Below, piece by piece: positions 1 through 10,799 of a stretch of DNA of 64,000 nucleotides. The notes under the pieces are model-generated. The model worked only from the letters and a program-made list of their open reading frames with translations, searched no databases and had not been told where the DNA came from. The DNA comes from Henricia sp. BOLD:AAB3569 (lineage: Eukaryota; Echinodermata; Asteroidea; Spinulosida; Echinasteridae). How positions within the stretch are numbered: position 1 is the stretch's first letter; each line of letters opens with the position of its first letter. The DNA lies in the NCBI GenBank assembly GCA_037783545.1, contig JBBELK010000309.1, positions 124,001-188,000 of the forward strand. Direction: 5' to 3'. A program made the position numbers and the translations under genes.

Positions 1-3000
1 TCGACCTCCAAATTTGCCGACGTTTGGACCACACTTTGACCAAATTGCCGAGCCAAACTGGGGTGCGTCAAGGCCAGTCCGAATGACTGAGCATGCGCAC
101 GACTCAGGAGTACACCAAAGAGGTGTGTACAGACAGCCACGGTTTGCGTGAGCAGTCAGAAAGCCCCAACCCAGTTTTCCCTAAACTTTGAAATTTCTTT
201 GCCATTTCCCGGCGAAAGTCTGTCAATTTTTTAGGACAAGTGCGCAATATAGAGAGTTTGGAGCATGCAAAATTTGAAGTTCGTCGGAAAATTTTTCGAC
301 CTCCAAATTTGCCGACGTTTGGACCACACTTTGACCAAATTGCCGAGCCAAACTGGGGTGCGTCAACGACAGTCCGAAGGACTGAGCATGCGCACGACTC
401 AGGAGTACACCAAAGAGGTGTGTACAGACAGCCACGGTTTGCGTGAGCAGTCAGGAAGCCCCAACCCAGTTTTCCCTAAACTTTGAAATTTCTCTGCCAT
501 TTCCCAGCGAAAGTCTGTCAATTTTTTAGGACAAGTGCGCAATATAGAGAATTTGGAGCATGCAAAATTTGAAGTTCGTCGGAACATTTTTCGACCTCCA
601 AATTTGCCGACGTTTGGACCACACTTTGACCAAATTACCGAGCCAAACTGAGGTGCGTCAACGACAGTCCGAAGGACTGAGTATGCGCACGACTCAGGAG
701 TACACCAAAGAGGTGTGTACAGACAGCCACGGTTTGCGTGAGCAGTCAGGAAGCCCCAACCCAGTTTTCCCTAAACTTTGAAATTTCTCTGCCATTTCCC
801 GGCGAAAGTCTGTCAATTTTTTAGGACAAGTGCGCAATATAGAGAGTTTGGAGCATGCAAAATTTGAAGTTCGTCGGAACATTTTTCGACCTCCAAATTT
901 GCCGACGTTTGGACCACACTTTGACCAAATTGCCGAGCCAAACTGGGGTGCGTCAACGACAGTCCGAAGGACTGAGCATGCGCACGACTCAGGAGTACAC
1001 CAAAGAGGTGTGTACAGACAGCCACGGTTCGCGTGAGCAGTCAGGAAGCCCCAACCCAGTTTTCCCTAAACTTTAAAATTTCTCTTCCATTTCCAGGCGA
1101 AAGTCTGTCAATTTTTTAGGACAAGTGCGCAATATAGAGAGTTTGGAGCATGCAAAATTTGAAGTTCGCCGGAACATTTTTCGCCGTCCAAATTTGCCGA
1201 CGTTTGGACCACACTTTGACCAAATTGCCGAGCCAAACTGGGGTGCGTCAACGACAGTCCGAAGGACTGAGCATGCGCACGACTCAGGAGTACACCAAAG
1301 AGGTGTGTACCGACAGCCACGGTTTGCGTGAGCAGTCAGGAAGCCCCAACCCAGTTTTCCCTAAACTTTGAAATTTCTCTGCCATTTCCCGGCGAAAGTC
1401 TGTCAATTTTTTAGGACAAGTGCGCAATATAGAGAGTTTGGAGCATGCAAAATTTGAAGTTCGTCGGAACATTTTTCGACCTCCAAATTTGCCGACGTTT
1501 GGACCACACTTTGACCAAATTGCCGAGCCAAACTGGGGTGCGTCAACGACAGTCCGAAGGACTGAGCATGCGCACGACTCAGGAGTACACCAAAGAGGTG
1601 TGTACAGACAGCCACGGTTTGCGTGAGCAGTCAGGAAGCCCCAACCCAGTTTTCCCTAAACTTTGAAATTTCTCTTCCATTTCCCGGCGAAAATCTGTCA
1701 ATTTTTTAGGACAAGTGCGCAATATAGAGAGTTTGGAGCATGCAAAATTTGAAGTTCGTCGGAACATTTTTCGACCTCCAAATTTGCCGACGTTTGGACC
1801 ACACTTTGACCAAATTGCCGAGCCAAACTGGGGTGCGTCAAGGCCAGTCCGAATGACTGAGCATGCGCACGACTCAGGAGTACACCAAAGAGGTGTGTAC
1901 AGACAGCCACGGTTTGCGTGAGCAGTCAGAAAGCCCCAACCCAGTTTTCCCTAAACTTTGAAATTTCTTTGCCATTTCCCGGCGAAAGTCTGTCAATTTT
2001 TTAGGACAAGTGCGCAATATAGAGAGTTTGGAGCATGCAAAATTTGAAGTTCGTCGGAAAATTTTTCGACCTCCAAATTTGCCGACGTTTGGACCACACT
2101 TTGACCAAATTGCCGAGCCAAACTGGGGTGCGTCAACGACAGTCCGAAGGACTGAGCATGCGCACGACTCAGGAGTACACCAAAGAGGTGTGTACAGACA
2201 GCCACGGTTTGCGTGAGCAGTCAGGAAGCCCCAACCCAGTTTTCCCTAAACTTTGAAATTTCTCTGCCATTTCCCAGCGAAAGTCTGTCAATTTTTTAGG
2301 ACAAGTGCGCAATATAGAGAATTTGGAGCATGCAAAATTTGAAGTTCGTCGGAACATTTTTCGACCTCCAAATTTGCCGACGTTTGGACCACACTTTGAC
2401 CAAATTACCGAGCCAAACTGAGGTGCGTCAACGACAGTCCGAAGGACTGAGTATGCGCACGACTCAGGAGTACACCAAAGAGGTGTGTACAGACAGCCAC
2501 GGTTTGCGTGAGCAGTCAGGAAGCCCCAACCCAGTTTTCCCTAAACTTTGAAATTTCTCTGCCATTTCCCGGCGAAAGTCTGTCAATTTTTTAGGACAAG
2601 TGCGCAATATAGAGAGTTTGGAGCATGCAAAATTTGAAGTTCGTCGGAACATTTTTCGACCTCCAAATTTGCCGACGTTTGGACCACACTTTGACCAAAT
2701 TGCCGAGCCAAACTGGGGTGCGTCAACGACAGTCCGAAGGACTGAGCATGCGCACGACTCAGGAGTACACCAAAGAGGTGTGTACAGACAGCCACGGTTC
2801 GCGTGAGCAGTCAGGAAGCCCCAACCCAGTTTTCCCTAAACTTTAAAATTTCTCTTCCATTTCCAGGCGAAAGTCTGTCAATTTTTTAGGACAAGTGCGC
2901 AATATAGAGAGTTTGGAGCATGCAAAATTTGAAGTTCGCCGGAACATTTTTCGCCGTCCAAATTTGCCGACGTTTGGACCACACTTTGACCAAATTGCCG

Positions 3001-3150
3001 AGCCAAACTGGGGTGCGTCAACGACAGTCCGAAGGACTGAGCATGCGCACGACTCAGGAGTACACCAAAGAGGTGTGTACAGACAGCCACGGTTTGCGTG
3101 AGCAGTCAGGAAGCCCCAACCCAGTTTTCCCTAAACTTTGAAATTTCTCT
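1..3150. repeat. 1770-bp higher-order repeat (six monomers)
   Basis: Bases from 1 and from 1771 run in parallel, with the same private variants at the same offset: agtccgaatgactg, the monomer with caaattaccg and aactgaggtg, and the ttccaggcg plus cgccgtcc monomer. The offset is exactly 6 x 295 bp. The match fades after about 3150, so roughly 1.8 copies are present. One visible difference is ccgacagcc near 1310 against agacagcc near 3080. Confidence 0.9.
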
Positions 3151-4179
3151 GCCATTTCCCGGCGAAAGTCTGTCAATTTTTTAGGACAAGTGCGCAATAT
3201 AGAGAGTTTGGAGCATGCAAAATTTGAAGTTCGCCGGAACATTTTTCGACCTCCAAATTTGCCGACGTTTGGACCACACTTTGACCAAATTGCCGAGCCA
3301 AAACGGGGTGCGTCAACGACAGTCCGAAGGACTGAGCATGCGCACGACTCAGGAGTACACCAAAGAGGTGTGTACAGACAGCCACGGTTTGCGTGAGCAG
3401 TCACGAAGCCCCAACCCAGTTTTCCCTAAACTTTGAAATTTCTCTGCTATTTCCCGGCGAAAGTCTGTCACATTTTTAGGACAAGTGCGCAATATAGAGA
3501 GTTTGGAGCATGCAAAATTTGAAGTTCGTCGGAACTTTTTTCGACCTACAAATTTGCCGACGTTTGGACCACACTTTGACCAAATTGCCGAGCCAAACTG
3601 GGGTGCGTCAACGACAGTCCGAATGACTGAGCATGCGCACGACTCAGGAGTACACCAAAGAGGTGTGTACAGACAGCCACGGTTTGCGTGAGCAGTCAGG
3701 AAGCCCCAACCCAGTTTTCCCTAAACTTTGAAATTTCTCTGCCATTTCCCGGCGAAAGTCTGTCAATTTTTTAGGACAAGTGCGCAATATAGAGAGTTTG
3801 GAGCATGCAAAATTTGAAGTTCGTCGGAACATTTTTCGACCTCCAAATTTGCCGACGTTTGGACCACACTTTGACCAAATTGTCGAGCCAAACTGGGGTG
3901 CGTCAACAACAGTCCGAAGGACTGAGCATGCGCACGACTCAGGAGTACACCAAAGAGGTGTGTACAGACAGCCACGGTTTGCGTGAGCAGTCAGGAAGCC
4001 CCAACCCAGTTTTCCCTAAACTTTGAAATTTCTCTGCCATTTCCCGGCGAAAGTCTGTCAATTTTTTAGGACAAGTGCGCAATATAGAGAGTTTGGAGCA
4101 TGCAAAATTTGAAGTTCGTCGGAACATTTTTCGACCTCTAAATTTGCCGACGTTTGGACCACACTTTGACCAAATTGCC
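1..4179. repeat. 295-bp satellite array, left block
   Basis: About 14 head-to-tail copies of a 295-bp monomer. The window begins inside a copy, so the array continues to the left. Landmarks in every copy are the words ggacaagtgcgcaatataga, gagcatgcaaaatttg, ccgacgtttggaccacac and gagcatgcgcacgactc. Copies differ by a few substitutions. The block ends inside a monomer after 'caaattgcc', where the LINE begins. No coding function is apparent: 295 is not a multiple of three, so no frame continues from copy to copy. Confidence 0.97.
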
Positions 4180-4193
4180 TTTTTCTAAAATGT

Positions 4194-4199
4194 TTTATT
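4194..4199 (-). promoter_or_regulatory. LINE polyadenylation signal AATAAA
   Basis: TTTATT on the plus strand reads AATAAA in the element's sense direction, about 14 nt before the 3' end at 4180. The sense transcript then ends in ttttagaaaaa, a very short A tail, before the interrupted satellite monomer resumes. Confidence 0.6.
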
Positions 4200-4421
4200 T
4201 TTCCAAATAAAACACACTAAGTTACATATTTACAATTTAACCAAATCTAAATAAAATGTACATTTTTTTAAAAAGTGTAACTTTCACTTTAACGAAAACT
4301 TCACAATTCAAAAACCATACACATGTTAAAACGTTATATTGAAGGTGGGCAAGACCGCACCCGGCCAAGAAGAACTTGAGAAAACGGTTTGAGAAATCTA
4401 CGGGCCCCGACATGGGTTTCG

Positions 4422-7400
4422 TTACACAAAATAACGAACTTTATGCAAAATAAGATCTGTTGAAATATTAACGTTCCTAGCAAACTTTACGTCATTCCGG
4501 CACTTCCAAACAACATAACGAAAGTAACTTAAAACTTTAAGGATACGTAATTCTGCAGACTTTGCAGGTGAACCAAAAAGAGAAAAAACGAGATTATCCA
4601 TGTCGGGGAGGGTGTAGCGCTTCGTGATGTTACCCAGGTAACGGCTGAGCCACTCCCCCACCGGTCTGACCACGCGACACTCGGTGAACAAGTGACGCGT
4701 GGACTCAAAGGTCCCACAGTGTGGACAAAGCCCTGGGGCGCCGAAAATTCTATTCAAAAACTGACCGGTGGGAAGCACTCTGTGCATAATTCGAAAGTTC
4801 AAAGAAACCTGATAATTTGGCAAATTCTTGCACAGAGCGCGTTGCCATACAGTGGCCCAGTCTTTACCGGGGTTTTTACGCTGCACCCTGGGAATGATCT
4901 TTTGGGATTCCACAATGTCTGCATATAACTGTGCCATCTTCAGGTCCCCCCAATTAGTAACCAAATGTTTGTATTTTCTGAACGAAATCAAGACAGTATC
5001 GTAAAAGGGGGACGAGAAAAGCAGTGCGGTATGCTGTTGACGGCCAAGTGGGGGGCAATGTCCCGGAGGGACAGCCCACACCAATAGGAAGCGAGAACTT
5101 TCCACTTGGCCGCCCGTTCAGAAATTAAGTCTTTTATATGCAGACATTGGAGCGCGACTATTCTACTTTCCAGGTCAATGACTCCAAGGCCTCCTTTGGA
5201 GGGTGGCAGGTGCATGGTTTTCCGGTTGACATATTCTGTTGATTGGCCCCAAATAAATCCAAAAATAATACGATTAATCTTTGAAATGATATTCTTCCCC
5301 GGTGGATGGATTTCGGCTAGATACCATAACTGAGATAATATATATTGATTGATGACAGTGACCTTACCCTTTAGGGTTAAGTCACTGTCATCCCATTCTC
5401 TAATTGTTTTCCTGAGTTTCATTATTTTCTCCTCCCAAATGTTGTCTTTGTGTTCTCCGTACCCGAGTTCCACCCCAACGACTTTCACGGAATTTACCCA
5501 ATTGATGTCAACCGGACCATGCATCTGACCTCGCCATCGACCTAGATAAACGCCACCCGTTTTCCTTTGGTTTAGCTTGGCCCCGGACGCGCGCTCGTAT
5601 CTCTCGATCAGCCGAAAGCTTCGGGCGACCGAGCGCTCGTCCGACAAGATCAACGTGGTATCATCGGCGTACATGGACATTTTGGCTTCGGTCCCACCCG
5701 GCATTTTAACCCCGTGAATATTAACATCGTTACGGATCGCTGCCGCCAAAGGCTCTAAAGAAAGAATGTACAAGAGGGGCGACAGGGGACATCCCTGTCG
5801 CACACCCCGAAATAAAGGAAAGGAATCCGAAACATGCCCGTTGCAAATAACTGAACTTTGAATATCTTTATACAATATTCCCACCCACTTTTTGAAATTG
5901 TCACCGAAGCCAAAGGTATCCAAAACACGCCGAAGATATTCCCAGTCAACCCTGTCGAACGCCTTCTGCTGATCGAGAGACACGAAAATAGCGCCCAGGT
6001 TTTTCTGGTCGACGTAACTCTGAACGTTTCGAAGGAGATGGGCGTTGTCCGATATGGACCGACCGACTACGGAGCAGGTCTGATCGATATCGATGATTCG
6101 ATCGAGAACACCCCGCAGTCAGTTAGCAAGCACCTTGGCAATTAACTTGTAATCAACGTTAAGCAGAGAAATCGGTCGCCAATTACCCAGATCCTCCCTC
6201 TCCCCCTTATTCTTGTACAGCAAAGTAATCAACCCCAATCTTTGTGAATCTGTGAGAACCCCATTATTAAAAATTTCGTTAATCAAGTCGCAAAGGTCAG
6301 AACCCAAATCATCAAAAAAATGTTTATAAAAATCAGCAGAAAAACCGTCGGAGCCAGGTGTTTTGCCAGTGCCCATATCGAACAATGCCCGTCTCAATTC
6401 AAGAAGAGTGACCGGACCCTCGAGAGAGTCACGGTCCTCTGAACTTAAATGTCTGTTAACAGAATTACAAAAGAAATCTACGTCATTGTGGCTAATTAAA
6501 GGTGCTGAATATAAGTCTGAATAAAATTCTTTGCAGTGGTTGGTCATATCCTTAGAGTTAGAAATTATATTGCCGTGTTTGTCTTTTAAATTATCCATGC
6601 GTTTTAAATCATCATTGTTATTTAAATCAAAATTAATCCTTTCACCGGGAACCTTGGGACGTTTGTGCTGAAAAGAACTGAAATTTGGCTGGTTTTTCTC
6701 TAATTGTGTCAACTTAAAACGAATATCTTTAACTTTAACACCATATGAAGCGTCACCTTTGTCTAAATTACATTGATAATCATTTAGTTTACGTAATAGG
6801 TCTTTACGTTCAGAGTTACGTCGACGCGCTAAACCGACGGAAAAAGAAATTGCCGCTCGTTTTAGGCCCGATTTCCCCTCCTCCCACCAGTCACTTAAAT
6901 TTCGAAATTCCCCTTTTTGCGTTCGCCAAAAATCCCACTCCCTTTTAATAGTGTCTTGAAACAAAACATTTCCCAAAAGACTAGAATTCAATTTCCAAAA
7001 CCCCTTTCCAATGTTTGAAATCCCCCCCGTGATTTTAGTGCATACCATGTCGTGGTCGGACCACGGAAAAGCGGCAATTTCACTAAGGGAACCCACAGAC
7101 AAATCCCGCGATAGATAAATACGGTCGATTCTTGTCCCTTGGTTTTGTGCACTATTGTGCCAGGTGAAACGCTGCTGGTCGGGGTTTTGCTCCCGCCAGC
7201 AGTCTACTAAATTAAACTTTGCAACTGATTTATTAAATTCCTTTATACCGGATTTTCCAAGAACAGAATCTCCCTTCGAATCTATGGCAGGTTCTGGAAC
7301 ACAATTAAAATCTCCCCCCAAAATAACATGACGAAAGCCGTGAAAATGGTGTGGCAACTCAGTTGAAAAAAAGGATTTTCTTTCCCCCCGGTCATTGGGG

Positions 7401-7741
7401 GTATAGACATTAATGATACGAACCTTTTTATCAGTGTTTGGTAAAGTAATTGTAAGGGACAAAATTCGACCGTTGTCATCCCGGAAGAGGTCCGTGGGTT
7501 TCCACGAGTGGCGCTTTAAAAGCAAAATAGCCACACCTCTACTGGAACTATTCCCAAAACACCAAAACCCTTTACCGTCGAATTCCCGGGTCCACGATCT
7601 GGCTTCGTGGAAACCAGATGCGTGGGTCTCCTGCAACAGTAGAATATCGGTATTCTTGCCGTTGCACGAGCCGAAAATTCGACGGCGCTTATCGTGATTT
7701 CTCAAACCGTTAACATTCACACTGGAAATTAAAAATTCCAT
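4422..7741 (-). pseudogene. LINE ORF2: endonuclease / reverse transcriptase, two lesions
   Basis: Encodes the protein that nicks target DNA and reverse-transcribes the element RNA. N-terminal endonuclease motifs are visible in order: NGLR near residue 11, QETH at 37-40, GGDFN near 145 and SDHD near 225. Reverse transcriptase motifs follow: GKTPGSDGF, NWRPISLLN, LDQQKAFDRVDW, GVRQGCPLSP and the catalytic YADD at 5660-5671. A C-x2-C-x7-H-x4-C zinc motif lies near 4666-4717. A single TGA at 6119-6121 interrupts the frame just after AKVLAN. Homology resumes in the same frame, so this is a point nonsense change. A one-base shift lies in or near the homopolymer run at 5003-5011, and the last ~195 residues continue in another frame to the stop at 4422. 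Start chosen: ATG at 7741, 36 nt after ORF1. The product would be non-functional unless either lesion is a sequencing error. Confidence 0.93.
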
Positions 7742-7777
7742 TATTTATAGGATTTGTTAAAAACCCCAAACCAATTC

Positions 7778-9130
7778 TCATTTCTTCTTGGCCTTACGGC
7801 AGTTCTTGTTGGTTTCCCACACACCACCCTGCTGTTCGTCAGACGACGACCGCCCCCGCTTGCTTGAAATCATTGAGACGACTGAGTCCTTGTCCGAGTC
7901 CGTGGACTCCCGCTCCGACAACGGGGTCTCGTTGATGACAAGAGGCCCCGAAGTTATAATTGAGTCCATTTCGTCCAAAAGTACTTCAAACATAGACCGT
8001 TCCGCCCAGGAACGCGTTGCGTCTGCCTTGTTTATTCCTTTCCTGGGCGGACGCGGTCCTTTTGCCGGAGCAGGAGTCGGGGCGGGTGCCAATGGCGGGG
8101 GCGGTGCAGGCTTGGTTGGTGGTGGGGCCTTGGGTGCGGTCTTGCCGGGTGGTGAAGAGGGAGCTGTCCGGCCAGGCAGGGCCGCGCCTCTTCCCATGTT
8201 TGGTTTTCTCACAGGAGTGTTCTTGCGTGGAACTGGACGGGGCGCGGATTTTTGTCCCGGTTCAGCGGCTGATGGAGGATCGGCGTTCTGTGGTCCCGGG
8301 GTACGTTCCGCGCTGGTTCCTGCGGGTTTTGGTTGCGGAGCATTGCTCGGTCCAGCGCGTTGCGGTCCCGGGGCAGGCACGGTGCGGGCTGCCGGTGTTG
8401 GGGTTGTGGTGGGGGTCGGGGTGGTGGGGGTCGGGGTGTCGGCGGTATCCTCGGAGTCGGCGTCTGAATGAATGCTTACATTGTCTCTGTGCTGAATGTT
8501 ATTGCCGACTCTCTGCGCCCAGGTCTGTTGGTGTCGAGGCGGCTTCGGGCAAATGTTGCTGCGGTGCCCAGCTTCACCGCAATTATAGCAGCGAATCTGG
8601 ACACAAAAAGCCGCCTTATGCCCGGGCGCTCCACACCGCCGGCAGGTCTCTACTTGGCCGTTGTAACGTACCTTTAATTGGTAACCCCCGACCCACACGT
8701 ACGACGGGATGGCCTTGTCGACATGCATGCGGATATGCCGCATGCCGTTTTCCCACGTTGGATGCAATACCCAGTGTCCCCGTCGTACTCCCAACACCGT
8801 ACCGTACTGTCCAAGAAGTGTGATGATAGGCCGATCCTCCATTTCGTAGGGTGCGTAGCTAACGGTAACGTAGTCTACTGGTCGCTGCACCGGGCTGGCG
8901 TTAAACCTGACATTCCCCGCGGCAAGTTGAGTTTCCAGGATCTTCTTCCTCCCGGCGGCGGTCCTCGGCGTCACAAGCCATCGCAGGTCTCCGAATTGTT
9001 GGAGGCACTTGATCTCGCCGTCGGGAAGGGTAGACGCAATGGTTCGGCAGACATCCTGGTAGTTCAACTTGCTGGGCAGGTCCAAAGTCACAGTCAGCTC
9101 CCTCTTCAGGTTAGAATTAGCGTCGTTCAT
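7778..9130 (-). CDS. LINE ORF1 protein, zinc-knuckle nucleic-acid chaperone
   Basis: An intact 450-residue frame, the first ORF of the LINE. ORF1 proteins of this group bind the element RNA into a particle and assist target-primed reverse transcription. Two CCHC knuckles are visible: C163-x2-C166-x4-H171-x4-C176 and C181-x2-C184-x4-H189-x4-C194. Residues of about 80-155 before them look like a small alpha/beta fold, possibly RRM-like (inference). Residues 225-385 are very rich in Pro, Thr and Ala, with PT repeats. The C-terminus is charged and Ser-rich, ending in a basic tail. The start ATG lies only about 17 nt from the element's 5' junction. This frame carries no lesion, unlike ORF2, which suggests a fairly recent insertion. 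The GC-rich Pro/Ala stretch also opens long frames on the other strand; these are shadows. Confidence 0.9.
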   Translation of the reverse strand: MNDANSNLKRELTVTLDLPSKLNYQDVCRTIASTLPDGEIKCLQQFGDLRWLVTPRTAAGRKKILETQLAAGNVRFNASPVQRPVDYVTVSYAPYEMEDRPIITLLGQYGTVLGVRRGHWVLHPTWENGMRHIRMHVDKAIPSYVWVGGYQLKVRYNGQVETCRRCGAPGHKAAFCVQIRCYNCGEAGHRSNICPKPPRHQQTWAQRVGNNIQHRDNVSIHSDADSEDTADTPTPTTPTPTTTPTPAARTVPAPGPQRAGPSNAPQPKPAGTSAERTPGPQNADPPSAAEPGQKSAPRPVPRKNTPVRKPNMGRGAALPGRTAPSSPPGKTAPKAPPPTKPAPPPPLAPAPTPAPAKGPRPPRKGINKADATRSWAERSMFEVLLDEMDSIITSGPLVINETPLSERESTDSDKDSVVSMISSKRGRSSSDEQQGGVWETNKNCRKAKKK

Positions 9131-10799
9131 GGTTCACGGCACAAGTCCCAAACTGGGGTGCGTCAACGACAGTACGAAGGACTGAGCATGCGCACGACTC
9201 AGGAGTACACCAAAGAGGTGTGTACAGACAGCCACGGTTTGCGTGAGCAGTCAGGAAGCCCCAACCCAGTTTTCCCTAAACTTTGAAATTTCTCTGCCAT
9301 TTCCCGGCGAAAGTCTGTCAATTTTTTAGGACAAGTGCGCAATATAGAGAGTTTGGAGCATGCAAAATTTGAAGTTCGCCGGAACATTTTTCGACCTCCA
9401 AATTTGCCGACGTTTGGACCACACTTTGACCAAATTGCCGAGCCAAACTGGGGTGCGTCAACGACAGTCCGAAGGACTGAGCATGCGCACGACTCAGGAG
9501 TACACCAAAGAGGTGTGTACAGACAGCCACGGTTTGCGTGAGCAGTCAGGAAGCCCCAACCCAGTTTTCCCTAAACTTTGAAATTTCTCTGCCATTTCCC
9601 GGCGAAAGTCTGTCAATTTTTTAGGACAAGTGCGCAATATAGAGAGTTTGGAGCATGCAAAATTTGAAGTTCGTCGGAACATTTTTCGACCTCCAAATTT
9701 GCCGACGTTTGGACCACACTTTGACCAAATTGCCGAGCCAAACTGGGGTGCGTCAACGACAGTCCGAAGGACTGAACATGCGCACGACTCAGGAGTACAC
9801 CAAAGAGGTGTGTACAGACAGCCACGGTTCGCGTGAGCAGTCAGGAAGCCCCAACCCAGTTTTCCCTAAACTTTAAAATTTCTCTTCCATTTTCAGGCGA
9901 AAGTCTGTTAATCTTTTAGGACAAGTGCGCAATATAGAGAGTTTGGAGCATGCAAAATTTGAAGTTCGCCGGAACATTTTTCGACGTCCAAATTTGCCGA
10001 CGTTTGGACCACACTTTGACCAAATTGCCGAGCCAAACTGGGGTGCGTCAACGACAGTCCGAAGGACTGAGCATGCGCACGACTCAGGAGTACACCAAAG
10101 AGGTGTGTACAGACAGCCACGGTTTGCGTGAGCAGTCAGGAAGCCCCAACCCAGTTTTCCCTAAACTTTGAAATTTCTCTGCCATTTCCCGGCGAAAGTC
10201 TGTCAATTTTTTAGGACAAGTGCGCAATATAGAGAGTTTGGAGCATGCAAAATTTGAAGTTCGCCGGAACATTTTTCGACGTCCAAATTTGCCGACGTTT
10301 GGACCACACTTTGACCAAATTGCCGAGCCAAACTGGGGTGCGTCAACGACAGTCCGAAGGACTGAGCATGCGCACGACTCAGGAGTACACCAAAGAGGTG
10401 TGTACAGACAGCCACGGTTTGCGTGAGCAGTCAGGAAGCCCCAACCCAGTTTTCCCTAAACTTTGAAATTTCTCTGCCATTTTCCGGCGAAAGTCTGTCA
10501 ATTTTTTAGGACAAGTGCGCAATATAGAGAGTTTGGAGCATGCAAAATTTGAAGTTCGCCGGAACATTTTTCGACCTCCAAATTTGCCGACGTTTGGACC
10601 ACACTTTGACCAAATTGCCGAGCCAAACCGGGGTGCGTCAACGACAGTCCGAAGGACTGAGCATGCGCACGACTCAGGAGTACACCAAAGAGGTGTGTAC
10701 AGACAGCCACGGTTTGCGTGAGCAGTCAGGAAGCCCCAACCCAGTTTTCCCTAAACTTTGAAATTTCTCTGCCATTTCCCGGCGAAAGTCTGTCAATTT

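Larger units (their letters stand above)
4180..9147 (-). mobile_element. Non-LTR retrotransposon (LINE), L1/Tx1-like, nearly full length
   Basis: A 4.97-kb two-ORF LINE lying antisense inside one 295-bp monomer. Sense order is a very short 5' leader (about 17 nt), ORF1 with CCHC knuckles, a 36-nt gap, ORF2 with apurinic endonuclease, reverse transcriptase and a C-terminal zinc motif, a 3' UTR of about 240 nt, AATAAA, and a terminal run of five A. The flanking monomer reads 'attgcc' on one side and 'ccaaactgg' on the other. An uninterrupted monomer has 'gag' between them, so three bases are missing and no target-site duplication is visible. Clade placement rests on domain order and motifs only. 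Confidence 0.93.

Noticed and set aside
7788-9286. Long plus-strand frames opposite LINE ORF1 (up to 268 residues)
   Set aside because: Low-complexity shadows of the GC-rich Pro/Ala coding stretch of ORF1; the ORF1 frame has the zinc knuckles.
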